From Synechococcus sp. CS-1328 (lineage in GTDB: Bacteria > Cyanobacteriota > Cyanobacteriia > PCC-6307 > Cyanobiaceae), in contig NZ_JAHLYT010000071.1 in assembly GCF_025128095.1 (NCBI RefSeq), positions 124,001 to 188,000 on the forward strand: a DNA stretch of 64,000 nt, given 5' to 3'. The translations under genes were made by a program, and so were the position numbers. Within the stretch, counting starts at the first letter, position 1. Every line of letters starts with the position of its first letter. The notes beneath the pieces were generated by a model. That model had not been told where the DNA came from. It made no database searches and saw only the letters and a list, made by a program, of their open reading frames with translations. Of this stretch, positions 1 through 8,107 are shown one piece after another.

Positions 1-471
1 AAGGTGGGCGTACAGCGTCTCGAGTCGGTCGGTGTGAGCCAGCACCACGGTGAGGCCATAGCCACCAACCTCTTCAACCAGAACAACCCGTCCTGCAAGG
101 CTTGCCCGAACGGTTGTGCCACGGGGTGCGGCGAGGTCGAGGCCCGTATGCATGCGCCAGGCGCTGCGGGCTTCGGAAAAGCGCCAGCCCCAGGGGTCCG
201 TCTGCTGGGTCGCACCGGCCAGGGGATCCAGCAGAGGGGGGATGGGATCCGTCCCTGGGGCCACAGGGTTGTGGCGCGCAGCCAGGTCGTCGCGTGCAGC
301 CAGCTCGACCGACGGGCCAGCAGTCGGCAGGACGTCGGCCACGGTCAGACGGGTGGGGATGATCTCGGGTCTGGTGGGAATCGCTTGTTGAAGAAGCTCG
401 TCGTCGGCAGCCCAGGCCGGTGTCGCGACCAGGAGGGCAAACAGCAGGGCCAGCGTGCAGGCAGAGGCCAT
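1..471 (-). CDS. M23 family metallopeptidase (C-terminus outside window)
   Basis: Secreted or periplasmic LytM-type endopeptidase, expected to cut peptidoglycan cross-bridges. The ATG at 471 opens a signal peptide (hydrophobic stretch ACTLALLFALLVATPAWA), followed by a Pro/Ala-rich linker and the start of the M23 fold. Visible zinc-site elements are HTGLDLAAP (first His and Asp) and the beginning of the terminal HxH motif in LYAHL at the window edge. The 157 residues seen lack only the C-terminal end of the domain. It lies 81 bp downstream of the GST-like gene on the same strand. The family is clear; the physiological substrate is not. Confidence 0.85.
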   Translation of the reverse strand, partial: MASACTLALLFALLVATPAWAADDELLQQAIPTRPEIIPTRLTVADVLPTAGPSVELAARDDLAARHNPVAPGTDPIPPLLDPLAGATQQTDPWGWRFSEARSAWRMHTGLDLAAPRGTTVRASLAGRVVLVEEVGGYGLTVVLAHTDRLETLYAHL

Positions 472-552
472 CACAGCACCCGTTCGCGAGGAACTCCAGA
501 ACCTCCGCAGGTTGCGCTATCTGCGTGTCACCGGCCAGCGGCAGGGACAGCT

Positions 553-1809
553 TCAGCGACTGGTTGTCAGGAATGGGCGCGGATCCTGATCGCGGCGATG
601 GTGTTGCGGGATGGCTGGGGGCTGTTCATCGGGGCTGAGAGGATCGAGCCGTGCTGTGTCCTCCAGGGCCTGGCGCAACAGCCGGGCTGAATGGAGAGGC
701 ATGTCACGGGGAACGCTGATGTGATCCCGCAGGTCGCGAAGCCGCACGGCACAGCCCGGAGGCGGGACGCAGGCCGAGCCCTGAATCAGGCGCGTCAGGG
801 CGGCGCGCAGGGCCTGATCAAAACCGCTGTTGGCTGGATGGCGCTCCAGCAGCACGGACCGATGGCGCAGAACCCTGGCCAGAGCGACGGCGGCGGCATC
901 GTCTGGAGCGGCTGCGGAGGTCTCGGGATCGGGCAGCTGGACCGGCCAGGGCCCCTGATCGATGCGTCGGGCGATGGCCTGCTGTTCAGTAGTGCCACTG
1001 GGATAACAGCCTCCCATCTGGGGGGGCAGATCGTGGGCGTGGGTGTGACTGTCGCTCTGGGTGCCGAGGTAGGTGGCGCGTTGCTCGAGGGCCTGGAACC
1101 AGCGATCGATGGCGGGATGCTCCTGACGCAAGGCGTAGGCCTTGTAGTAGAGCAGGCTCGCCGCCATTCGCTCGAGATAGGGCACGAACACGAGGTCGGC
1201 GGTGCTGAAGCCATCCAGAAAGAAGGGACCCTGAGTTTGCTGCAGGGCTGTTTCCATGTCCTTGGCAGCACGGCGATACCCATCACGTCGGCGGCTTTCT
1301 TGCTCGATCGAACGGCTCGGTTCACAGAGCCATTGACACCAGGATCGAAAGATCAGGCGTTCCAGCCGCCGCAAGGGCAGCACAGCTGGATCGTTCATGC
1401 CTGGGCCCAATGGTCCAAAATTGGCTTCCAGAGCTTCGAGGATGTGGTCGCTCTCGGTGACCAGCTGTCCATCGATCTCCAGCGCGGGCAACATCCCTGA
1501 GGGAACCCGTTGGCGGTACCACGACTCCTTCTCGCCGTAGCAGAACATCGTGACCTTGCGGATGCGATAGGGAACCTGCCGCTCCTCCAACCACAGCCAC
1601 ACCTTCTGACAGTACGGGCACCAGGCGTGGTGGTCGCGGTACAGAGTGACCCGAACGGACGTCTCAGGCTGCCCGAACAGCCTCAAGGTCGACTGGGAAT
1701 TGGTTGGACCTTCGACTCGATCCGCCTCGATCGGAGCGAGCCTCTGCAGGGCACCCCAGTCGAGCGGCAGGTCGACTGGCCATGGGGTAGACGAAGAATC
1801 TCTGCTCAT
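553..1809 (-). CDS. Glutathione S-transferase-like protein with thioredoxin-fold N-domain
   Basis: A 418-residue protein if started at ATG 1809; the frame is open upstream to 1854 but without a better start. Residues about 53-135 form a glutaredoxin/GST N-domain with a CPYC motif (Cys64, Cys67) and the typical cis-Pro segment (SGMLPALEIDG) followed by TESDHILEAL. The rest is all-helical GST C-domain plus an extension, longer than ordinary GSTs of about 220 residues. The dithiol motif suggests redox or glutathione-dependent chemistry, but the substrate cannot be told. It is separated from the PII gene by a strong minus-strand terminator, so it has its own promoter. Confidence 0.8.
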   Translation of the reverse strand: MSRDSSSTPWPVDLPLDWGALQRLAPIEADRVEGPTNSQSTLRLFGQPETSVRVTLYRDHHAWCPYCQKVWLWLEERQVPYRIRKVTMFCYGEKESWYRQRVPSGMLPALEIDGQLVTESDHILEALEANFGPLGPGMNDPAVLPLRRLERLIFRSWCQWLCEPSRSIEQESRRRDGYRRAAKDMETALQQTQGPFFLDGFSTADLVFVPYLERMAASLLYYKAYALRQEHPAIDRWFQALEQRATYLGTQSDSHTHAHDLPPQMGGCYPSGTTEQQAIARRIDQGPWPVQLPDPETSAAAPDDAAAVALARVLRHRSVLLERHPANSGFDQALRAALTRLIQGSACVPPPGCAVRLRDLRDHISVPRDMPLHSARLLRQALEDTARLDPLSPDEQPPAIPQHHRRDQDPRPFLTTSR

Positions 1810-1852
1810 GAGACGCATCATCGAGCATGGCGCCTGTCGGCGTGACTGGCGC

Positions 1853-1894
1853 AAAAAAAACCACTCCCTTAGCCCCGAGTGACTTAAGGAGTGG
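1853..1894 (-). terminator. Rho-independent terminator downstream of the PII gene
   Basis: On the minus strand an inverted repeat, CCACTCC-TTA paired with TAA-GGGAGTGG (arms 1861-1871 and 1884-1894, one bulged base), is followed by eight T residues (A8 at 1853-1860 on the plus strand). It lies about 50 bp past the PII stop codon and isolates that gene from the GST-like gene. Confidence 0.8.
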
Positions 1895-1942
1895 ACCGTA
1901 CAAAAAATTCAGGGGCTCAGCGGTGTCTCCAAGATAAGGATC

Positions 1943-2284
1943 TCACATGAGGGTGACATCTCCAGACTCACCAGTACGGATACGAATTGCATTTTCAACG
2001 TTGGTGATGATGATCTTACCGTCGCCGATCTCACCGGTCTGGGCGCTCTTGAGCAGAGCTTCAACCACTTTGTCGCAGCTCGCATCGGTCACCACCAGGG
2101 TGAGCAGTGTCTTGGAGAGAAGTCGTGCTTCCACCTTGACGCCGCGGTAGACCTCGGTGTAACCCATCTGCTTGCCGAAGCCCTGCACGGTGGTCACGGT
2201 TATCCCATTGATGCCCACCTCCACCAGTGCGTCCTTGACGGAGTCGAGCTTTTCGGGACGGATGATGGCCTGAATCTGTTTCAA
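1943..2284 (-). CDS. PII-family nitrogen regulator with non-canonical T-loop
   Basis: Trimeric PII signal protein sensing ATP/ADP and 2-oxoglutarate. The frame is open to TTG 2359, but a TTG at 2284 gives 113 residues and puts every PII landmark at its canonical number: Arg9, Thr29, Gln39, Lys58, the GEIGDGK loop (84-90), Arg101 and Arg103. The T-loop departs from GlnB: position 49 is Val instead of Ser (the cyanobacterial phosphorylation site), 50 is Lys instead of Glu, and 51 is Val instead of Tyr (the uridylylation site). Divergent from amt, as expected of a GlnK-type partner of the transporter. No ATG and no clear ribosome binding site near the start. Probably a paralogue rather than the main glnB; that is inference. 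Confidence 0.88.
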   Translation of the reverse strand: MKQIQAIIRPEKLDSVKDALVEVGINGITVTTVQGFGKQMGYTEVYRGVKVEARLLSKTLLTLVVTDASCDKVVEALLKSAQTGEIGDGKIIITNVENAIRIRTGESGDVTLM

Positions 2285-2579
2285 GGCTTTGGCAAGTGGC
2301 TGGAGTTCTATTTTGTCAGGGTTCGGCGCCGGATGTGTAGCCAATGTTGCCAGACGCAATGGCAGATGCTACGAATCGCTAACCGGAGGTCCGCCCGAGC
2401 AGGACTGGCTCGGAGCTTGCGGCTTGAGGAATGACAGGCCCATCGGGGCATGGATTGGCAATTTGGTAGCGACCGACACTTGGCAAAGGTGCCTTAGCGA
2501 GCACTTTTGGACCTCAGGGAAGAGCTTCGTGCTTTCCACTCCCGTGCAGCCTCTGCTTTTTTTCGAGTCATCACGCTCC
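2285..2579. promoter_or_regulatory. Divergent intergenic region between PII gene and amt
   Basis: About 295 bp must hold both promoters. A near match to the NtcA consensus GTA-N8-TAC is present at 2337-2350 (GTA-N8-TGC, one mismatch), 53 bp upstream of the TTG at 2284. A weaker one (GTA-N8-CAC) lies near 2467. Nitrogen control by NtcA is expected for both genes from family knowledge, but neither site is perfect and I could not place a convincing -10 box. Confidence 0.35.
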
Positions 2580-4031
2580 ATGACAGTTGCTCCGCACGCC
2601 CCCAGACGCCACGCCTCGAGGCGTCTGCAGGAGGCGAGTCTGAATGAGGCCCCGGCCCTGCTTTTGCGCAGGCTCCGTGGTCTCACATCCCAGCGCGGCC
2701 TGATCTGGCTGGCCTGCGTGCCCCTGGCCCTCTTCGGTCTGGGGGTGTTCAACCTTTCTGCCCACGCCGCTGAGCTACCTGAGCTCACGTTGGCATTCCT
2801 CTCAAACAATTTATTCATCTTCATCTGCGCGATTCTGGTGATCTTCATGAACGCCGGTTTCGCCATGGTGGAGGCGGGAATGTGCCGGCAAAAGAATGCC
2901 GTCAACATCCTGCTCAAAAACCTGATTGTTTTTGCTCTGGCTGCGAGTGCTTACTGGTTGATCGGATTTTCGCTGATGTACGGCGATCCGGTTGTTTCCG
3001 GTTGGCTGTTCATCAAGAGCACCTTCTTTTTCTTTGATCCGACGGTCACTCCGGACATGGTCAAAGATGGTGCGCTTGTGCCAAGCGTTGACTTCCTCTT
3101 CCAGGTTGCCTTCGCGGGAACATCAGCAACCATCGTTTCTGGCCTTGTAGCTGAGCGCATCAAGTTTAAGGAGTTCGTTTGGTTCTCCTTGATTCTTGTT
3201 GCCTTCATCTATCCAATTGCTGGTTCCTGGAAGTGGAACGCCGAAGGCTGGTTGAACAAACTGGGCTTCATTGACTTCGCCGGCTCCACCCTGGTTCACT
3301 CAGTTGGTGCCTGGGCTGGCTTGGTTGGGGCGATCATTCTTGGTCCCCGTATCGGCAAGTTCGTGGGTGGTAAGCCCATGGCTCTGCCTGGCCACAACAT
3401 GGCGATTGCCACCTTGGGCTGCCTGATTCTCTGGATCGGCTGGTATGGCTTCAATCCTGGTTCCGTTCTCTCGATGAACGAGACAGTTCCCTATGTGGCG
3501 GTCACCACCACTTTGGGTGCGGCTGGCGGAGCCATCTCAGGCACCCTGTTGTCTGCGATCCGTGGCGGCAAGCCCGACCTCACGATGACCGTCAATGGCA
3601 TCCTGGCTGGCCTCGTTGGTATCACAGCCGGGTGCGACTCGTATTCCATGGTGGGGGCCTGGGTGGTTGGCTTCATCGCCGGTGGTCTGGTGGTCTTATC
3701 CGTTGCTGTTGTGGATGGCCTCAAAATTGACGATCCCGTGGGTGCCTGGTCCGTTCACGGCACCTGCGGCATCTGGGGAACCCTTGCAGTTGGTCTGTTC
3801 CATCAGGGAAACGGCCTGCTCTATGGCCATGGTTTCAACCAGCTGGGTCTTCAGATCCTGGGGGTTGTTGCCTATGCCATCTTCGCGATTGTCACCTCCT
3901 TGATTGCTTGGTCAGTGCTTGGAGGAATGACCGGAGGCATCCGTGTTCACGAGTCTGAGGAGATCGAAGGTCTCGACATCAGCGAGCATGGTATGGAAGC
4001 CTATCCCGACTTTGCTCCTTCTGCAAAGTGA
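2580..4031 (+). CDS. amt: Ammonium transporter (Amt/MEP/Rh family)
   Basis: Inner-membrane channel for uptake of ammonium. The ATG at 2580 gives 483 residues; the frame is open to 2289 but the extra 97 residues would overlap the PII gene and have no Amt character. A basic N-terminal stretch and a first hydrophobic segment (about 41-63) resemble a signal peptide ending in SAHA, as in other cyanobacterial Amt1 proteins. The conserved pore histidines are His240 (in VHSVGAWAG) and His393 (in VHGTCGIWG). The C-terminal cytosolic tail contains the usual GxRV...EEIEGLD regulatory segment that contacts PII proteins. Divergent from the PII gene. The stop codon starts a 15-bp tandem repeat. Confidence 0.95.
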   Translation: MTVAPHAPRRHASRRLQEASLNEAPALLLRRLRGLTSQRGLIWLACVPLALFGLGVFNLSAHAAELPELTLAFLSNNLFIFICAILVIFMNAGFAMVEAGMCRQKNAVNILLKNLIVFALAASAYWLIGFSLMYGDPVVSGWLFIKSTFFFFDPTVTPDMVKDGALVPSVDFLFQVAFAGTSATIVSGLVAERIKFKEFVWFSLILVAFIYPIAGSWKWNAEGWLNKLGFIDFAGSTLVHSVGAWAGLVGAIILGPRIGKFVGGKPMALPGHNMAIATLGCLILWIGWYGFNPGSVLSMNETVPYVAVTTTLGAAGGAISGTLLSAIRGGKPDLTMTVNGILAGLVGITAGCDSYSMVGAWVVGFIAGGLVVLSVAVVDGLKIDDPVGAWSVHGTCGIWGTLAVGLFHQGNGLLYGHGFNQLGLQILGVVAYAIFAIVTSLIAWSVLGGMTGGIRVHESEEIEGLDISEHGMEAYPDFAPSAK

Positions 4032-4073
4032 GTATCTTTAAAGTGAGTGTCTGCCAAGTGATTGATCTGGATT
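4029..4073 (+). repeat. Stop-anchored tandem repeat, 3 x 15 bp
   Basis: Starting with the amt stop codon: TGAGTATCTTTAAAG, TGAGTGTCTGCCAAG, TGATTGATCTGGATT. Each unit begins with TGA and the second differs from the first mainly in its 3' half. The 15-bp period keeps all three TGA codons in the amt reading frame, so it acts as redundant stops. Confidence 0.7.
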
Positions 4074-4095
4074 AACACTTGCTTTCATCAACTTC

Positions 4096-4138
4096 GTCGC
4101 CGATTCTGGTTCTTCTGGAGCCTGAATTGGCGACTTTT
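4096..4138 (+). terminator. Probable terminator of amt
   Basis: Arms 4096-4106 (GTCGCCGATTC) and 4124-4134 (GAATTGGCGAC) pair with one G-T position, followed by TTTT. It is 65 bp after the amt stop and before the convergent hypothetical gene. The loop is long (17 nt) and the T run short, so the call is moderate. Nothing else is visible between 4139 and 4291. Confidence 0.5.
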
Positions 4139-4291
4139 GATTGTTGTGTCTGCATCTGTGGCTCAGATGGTTTCCTCTGCTCAATCTTTGCTGTCTCCTT
4201 GATCGCCTTCAGGCAGATGTTCTGGTCTCTGGCAGAAGCTTGCTCGGCGAGTCCGCGATCAGATCTGTCTTGGTTGCCAGGGGCTCAACGC

Positions 4292-4750
4292 TCAGGCATC
4301 GTCGTCTTCAAGCAGGAGCTGCTGGAAGGCGGCATACAGGTCGGGATGCTGCTGGATCAGTCCAGCCCCTTGGCGACCGGCTTGCGCAGTGGGTTGAACG
4401 CGCCGCTGGGAATCGCCTTTGCTTCGTCGATTGGCGTTCCTGGCGTCAGTGTCCTTGCTTCCGCTCGAGGCAGCCTGCAGGGAATCTGGCTGATTGGTAT
4501 CGAGAACGCCTGATTGTTGACCCTCCATTTGGCGCAAGCGATCCATGAGATGGGGGGGCACCGTCCCGTCTGGACTGACCCGCATCAGCTCGCGAAACAG
4601 TTCGGCAGGATCTTCTTCAGTTTCGATCCGATGTCGCCGTTCGCTGGCCTTGGGGCCAGAGGCTGGCTTGGGCTGAGGCACAGGCAGGGGTTGGGGCAAG
4701 GCTCGTCCCAGTTCCTTCAGCCGTTCCAGGCTGTGGGCATCGAAGCTCAT
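4292..4750 (-). CDS. Conserved-looking hypothetical protein, 152 aa
   Basis: No recognised domain. The N-terminus MSFDAHSLERLKELGRALPQ looks like a short helix, followed by a Pro-rich linker and a helical segment about residues 45-76 (EEDPAELFRELMRVSP). The C-terminal half is Ser/Gln/Arg-rich and ends in a helical, acidic tail (LYAAFQQLLLEDDDA). Soluble, no signal peptide. It follows the pentapeptide gene on the same strand by 5 bp and is probably co-transcribed. I recall similar short proteins in picocyanobacteria but cannot assign a function. Confidence 0.7.
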   Translation of the reverse strand: MSFDAHSLERLKELGRALPQPLPVPQPKPASGPKASERRHRIETEEDPAELFRELMRVSPDGTVPPHLMDRLRQMEGQQSGVLDTNQPDSLQAASSGSKDTDARNANRRSKGDSQRRVQPTAQAGRQGAGLIQQHPDLYAAFQQLLLEDDDA

Positions 4751-4755
4751 GGTGT

Positions 4756-5319
4756 TCAGCAGCCCAGGGTGTCGCGGGTCTGGCGCCCGGTCACCGGGTT
4801 GGTGCCGGCGGCTGAAGCACAGAGTGCCTTGCGTGCATCGGCGCGCAGGGGAACATTGGTGAAGTCGGCACCGTCGATCTCCACACTCTGGAAGCGGGTG
4901 TTGAAGGCAAAGGCATCTTCCAGCACCGCATCGCGAAGATCGGTTCCATTGAAGACCGCCGAATCCAGGGTGGCCTCGCGCAGATCAGCGCCGCGCAGGC
5001 TGGCGTCCTGCAGTTTGGCTCCGAACAGGCTGGCGCCGCGGAGATCGGCGCCAGTGAAATCGGCATCGCGCAGGTTGGTGAGGTTGAAGGTCACGCCGCG
5101 CAGGTCCGCCTCCCGGAAGTCCGCACCGATCAGCACCTGCTTGGCATAGTCCATCGCCGCCGGCGCTGGCGTTGCCCAGCTCAGGACACCCAGCAGCAAC
5201 ACCATGGCGCTGAGGCAGCCGGCCAGCACACCTCTCCAGAGATCCCTGCTTCGCCCCGGGGTCTGGCAGAACGCAGGGACCAGCGGGGTCGGAGACGCTC
5301 CTTGAGAGGCCCTGGCCAT
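4756..5319 (-). CDS. Pentapeptide-repeat protein, probably lumenal or periplasmic
   Basis: 187 residues. A hydrophobic segment at about 31-52 followed by APAA-MDY suggests an export signal with cleavage near residue 55. The mature part is a run of A(D/N)LxX pentapeptide repeats from about residue 64 to 155 (for example ADLRG, ADFTG, ASLRG), which fold as a right-handed quadrilateral beta helix. A short Cys-containing tail ends in DTLGC; cysteines near residues 171 and 187 could form a disulphide. It resembles cyanobacterial and plant thylakoid-lumen pentapeptide proteins, whose role is unclear. Promoter-proximal gene of a two-gene unit with the hypothetical downstream. Confidence 0.9.
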   Translation of the reverse strand: MARASQGASPTPLVPAFCQTPGRSRDLWRGVLAGCLSAMVLLLGVLSWATPAPAAMDYAKQVLIGADFREADLRGVTFNLTNLRDADFTGADLRGASLFGAKLQDASLRGADLREATLDSAVFNGTDLRDAVLEDAFAFNTRFQSVEIDGADFTNVPLRADARKALCASAAGTNPVTGRQTRDTLGC

Positions 5320-5423
5320 GGCGAATCGTCGGGTTGTCCAACCCTAGGAACAGTGCGGGACGGATCCTGCCGCTCTGACAGCTCTGGGGAACTCTCCCCT
5401 GGTGACCTTCCTGGCCTGGATCG

Positions 5424-5813
5424 ATGGGACCGCCCCGCCCCTGCAGACCTTCCACCCAGGAACGGGGCCAGGGGGCGGAAGCCTGGGCGGCGCTGCTGCT
5501 GCAGCGGCATGGCTGGACCGTCCTTGCCCGCAACTGGTCCTGCCGTTGGGGAGAACTGGATCTGGTGCTGGCAAAACCGCGGCGCCTGCTGCTGGTTGAG
5601 GTGAAAGCCCGTCGTCGTTCCGGCCGCGATGGAGCCGGCGTGGCGGCCTTCGGCGTGATCAAGCGGAGGCGGCTGGCTCGGGCCTGGGCCTGCTGGCAGG
5701 CTGCCCACCCCCATCTGGGCGATCGACCGGTGGAGGTGGTGCTGGCCCTGGTGCCGCTGCCGGTGGGGCTGGCTGCAGTGCGCTGGCTGCGGATCGAGGG
5801 TGGTCTGGGTTGA
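5424..5813 (+). CDS. YraN/UPF0102 family endonuclease-like protein
   Basis: 129 residues, normal for the family. Contains the family core: RGQGAEAWAALLLQRHGW, NWSCRWGELDLV and LLLVEVKAR. Glu44, Asp46, Glu59 and Lys61 match the D-ExK arrangement of restriction-endonuclease-like nucleases. The biological role of UPF0102 proteins is not settled; they are related to Holliday-junction-resolvase folds. Divergent from the pentapeptide gene. The ATG at 5424 is the only reasonable start. The stop codon is the first three bases of a 16-bp tandem repeat. Confidence 0.88.
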   Translation: MGPPRPCRPSTQERGQGAEAWAALLLQRHGWTVLARNWSCRWGELDLVLAKPRRLLLVEVKARRRSGRDGAGVAAFGVIKRRRLARAWACWQAAHPHLGDRPVEVVLALVPLPVGLAAVRWLRIEGGLG

Positions 5814-5858
5814 GGCTGATCTGGTTTGAGGTTGAACTGGTTTGAGCTTCAACTTGTC
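5811..5858 (+). repeat. Stop-anchored tandem repeat, 3 x 16 bp
   Basis: Units TGAGGCTGATCTGGTT, TGAGGTTGAACTGGTT and TGAGCTTCAACTTGTC run directly from the stop codon of the yraN-like gene. Units 1 and 2 share 14 of 16 bases. A 16-bp period places a TGA in each of the three frames in turn. Confidence 0.75.
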
Positions 5859-5875
5859 TGGGTGATGCCTGGTTG

Positions 5876-6145
5876 CTACGGCGCCGGGGTGGGGGTCGGG
5901 TCGGTGGTGTATTGCACCGAGCAGCGGTAGCGGGTGTTGTCAAAGCCCACGCCGAATTCCTGGCAGCGCTGGCCGGTCAGCGTGGCTCCGCTCGGCATCT
6001 GCTGCATGGCCCGCTGCAGGGCATTGGCTTTGTTCCAGACCGATTCAGCTGTTGCACTGCCGGCCTGAGCCGGCGACGGCGAGAGCAGCACCGCCCCGAT
6101 CAGAGCAACGCCGAAACAGATCAGAGTCGAAGGGTGGCGGAGCAT
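5876..6145 (-). CDS. Small exported hypothetical protein, 89 aa
   Basis: ATG at 6145. Residues 1-28 are a textbook signal peptide (hydrophobic ICFGVALIGAVLL, then SPSPAQA). The mature part of about 60 residues has two cysteines (Cys61, Cys75) and ends in a Thr/Pro tail. No recognised domain. The much longer open frame running upstream on this strand is only the antisense of rsmA. Divergent from rsmA with 93 bp between starts. Likely periplasmic; function unknown. Confidence 0.75.
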   Translation of the reverse strand: MLRHPSTLICFGVALIGAVLLSPSPAQAGSATAESVWNKANALQRAMQQMPSGATLTGQRCQEFGVGFDNTRYRCSVQYTTDPTPTPAP

Positions 6146-6238
6146 GACAGAACCCTCGTGGCGACAAGCGACGCTACGTTCTGCATAGCCAGGCTCGGCA
6201 CGCGCCGCCGCAATCTGGATGCCTGTTCCCGGTCTGCC

Positions 6239-7093
6239 ATGACATTCGCTGCCCACCGGGCGCGCAAACGCTTTGGCCAACATTGGCTGATCGATCAAGC
6301 TGTGCTGGATCGCATCGTGGCCGCCGCTCAGCTGGGCGCTGCGGATCGGGTCCTGGAGGTGGGCCCTGGACGCGGCGCCCTGACCGAGAGGCTTCTGGCT
6401 TCGCCGGCGGCCTCGGTGCAGGCGGTGGAGCTGGATCGGGACCTGGTTCAGGGATTGCGACAGCGCTTTACGCAGGATCCTCGTTTTCACCTGATCGAGG
6501 GAGATGCCCTCGTGGTCGACCTGCCAGCGGCCGACAAGGTGGTGGCCAACATCCCTTACAACATCACGGGGCCCCTGCTGGACAGGCTGCTGGGCCGCCT
6601 CGATCGGCCCGTGGACCCGCCCTATGCGGGTCTGGTGTTGCTGGTGCAGCAGGAGGTGGGCGAGCGGATACGGGCCCATCCCGGCAGCAGTGCCTACTCG
6701 GCGCTGAGTGTGCGGATGCAGTTGCTGGCCCATTGCCACTCGGTCTGCAGCGTGCCGCCGCGGTGCTTTCAGCCGCCGCCGAAGGTGATGTCCGAAGTGA
6801 TTGCCCTGGAGCCGCTGGCGGCTTCCGAGCGCCTTGAGCCACGCCTGGCCCGGGCTGTGGAGTTGCTGCTGCGCCGCTGCTTTGCCGCCAGGCGCAAGAT
6901 GCTGCGCAACAGCCTCTCCGGCCTTGTGGGTGGCCAGGAGTTGTTTGCCGTGGCGGCAGAGGCCGGGATCGACCTCCAGGATCGCCCCCAGATGCTCGCT
7001 CCCGCCCAATGGGTGGCTCTGGCCACGGCTCTTGAGCCTCGCGGCGTGCAGGCCGAGCCCTGCGGATCCGCCTCCCCCTCCAGCGAGTCCTGA
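6239..7093 (+). CDS. rsmA: 16S rRNA (adenine1518/1519-N6)-dimethyltransferase
   Basis: Dimethylates two adjacent adenines in the 3' terminal hairpin of 16S rRNA during small-subunit maturation. 284 residues from ATG 6239. Landmarks: RKRFGQHWLID near the N-terminus, SAM motif I VLEVGPGRG (38-46), acidic motif II (AVELD), and the catalytic NIPYN motif (104-108). C-terminal helical domain present. The frame is open upstream to 5873 but those 122 residues overlap the small exported protein and are not family-like. Followed by ispE, a common bacterial order. Confidence 0.96.
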   Translation: MTFAAHRARKRFGQHWLIDQAVLDRIVAAAQLGAADRVLEVGPGRGALTERLLASPAASVQAVELDRDLVQGLRQRFTQDPRFHLIEGDALVVDLPAADKVVANIPYNITGPLLDRLLGRLDRPVDPPYAGLVLLVQQEVGERIRAHPGSSAYSALSVRMQLLAHCHSVCSVPPRCFQPPPKVMSEVIALEPLAASERLEPRLARAVELLLRRCFAARRKMLRNSLSGLVGGQELFAVAAEAGIDLQDRPQMLAPAQWVALATALEPRGVQAEPCGSASPSSES

Positions 7094-7153
7094 CCCAGCT
7101 CCTGCAGACTCAGGCTCAGTCCACGCGGCCGATGGCGCCGCCCGCCTGTTGCC

Positions 7154-8107
7154 ATGGCAGAGCTCAGTGTGCGGGCCCCCGCCAAGATCAACCTCCACCT
7201 GGAGGTGCTGGGCTGTCGGCCGGATGGCTTTCACGAGCTGGCGATGGTGATGCAGACCCTTGATCTGCACGACAGGCTGCATCTCCAGACGCGCTCAGAC
7301 GCCACACTGACGCTCTGTAGTGATCGCTCGGATCTGCCGAACGATGGCAACAACCTGATCATCAAGGCGGCCGATCGTTTGCGACAGCACGTCGGCCGGT
7401 CTGATCTTGGCGCCAGCATGCGACTGGAGAAGCGCATCCCGATTGGAGCGGGTCTGGCGGGAGGCTCCAGTGACGCGGCAGCGGCCCTTGTGGGCCTGGA
7501 TGCCCTCTGGGATCTGGGTCTGGGTCGCTCCGAGCTCCTGCATTTGGCTGCGGAGCTCGGCTCCGACGTGCCCTACTGCCTGGCCGGCGGCACCCAGCTC
7601 TGCTTCGGGCGTGGAGAGCTGCTGGAGCCGGTGTCCTTACCCGAGCCGCTGCCCCTTGGCGTGCTGCTGATCAAGCACCCTGAGGTGAGCGTCTCGACAC
7701 CCTGGGCCTACGGACTGTGCCGCCAGCTCAGGCAGGCCAGCTACCTCGAGGGCGAAACTGCCTTCGAACAACGCCGCCAGGCCCTGCGCCAGGGGCCCCT
7801 GCTGGCGGCTCTGCAGGGCCAGGCCCCCTGGCCGCCCCTGCAGAACGACCTCCAGACCGTGGTGGAGCCAGAGGTGGCCTGCGTCCGTGAGGGGCTGGAG
7901 CTGTTGCGGCAGGCCCCTGGGGCCCTGGCGGTGGCGATGAGTGGGTCCGGTCCCAGCCTGTTCGCCCTGTTCAGCACGTTGACCGAAGCGGAGCGGGCTC
8001 TGGAACACGGGGGAGGGGCGCTGCGAGCAGGCGGCTTTGAGGCCTGGTGCTGCCGCTGCAGCGGCTCCGGTGTCAGCCTGGACCCAGTCGCCGCCGCCGA
8101 CCGATGA
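7154..8107 (+). CDS. ispE: 4-diphosphocytidyl-2-C-methyl-D-erythritol kinase
   Basis: GHMP kinase of the non-mevalonate isoprenoid pathway, making precursors for carotenoids, the chlorophyll phytyl tail and quinones. 317 residues. Visible: [13 protein letters not shown] with catalytic Lys11, the glycine-rich phosphate loop [18 protein letters not shown] (about 95-112), catalytic Asp138 in GSDVPY, and the C-terminal GHMP motif [12 protein letters not shown]. Stop overlaps the next ATG by four bases (ATGA), so it is translationally coupled to the DUF3082 gene. Confidence 0.97.
   Translation: MAELSVRAPAKINLHLEVLGCRPDGFHELAMVMQTLDLHDRLHLQTRSDATLTLCSDRSDLPNDGNNLIIKAADRLRQHVGRSDLGASMRLEKRIPIGAGLAGGSSDAAAALVGLDALWDLGLGRSELLHLAAELGSDVPYCLAGGTQLCFGRGELLEPVSLPEPLPLGVLLIKHPEVSVSTPWAYGLCRQLRQASYLEGETAFEQRRQALRQGPLLAALQGQAPWPPLQNDLQTVVEPEVACVREGLELLRQAPGALAVAMSGSGPSLFALFSTLTEAERALEHGGGALRAGGFEAWCCRCSGSGVSLDPVAAADR

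Noticed and set aside
2337-2350. NtcA box between PII gene and amt
   Set aside because: One mismatch from GTA-N8-TAC and no matching -10 box at the usual distance; kept only as a note in the regulatory region.
5876-7282. 468-aa open frame on the minus strand
   Set aside because: Only the last 89 residues (small exported protein) look real; the rest is antisense of rsmA and ispE, a common artefact in GC-rich DNA.
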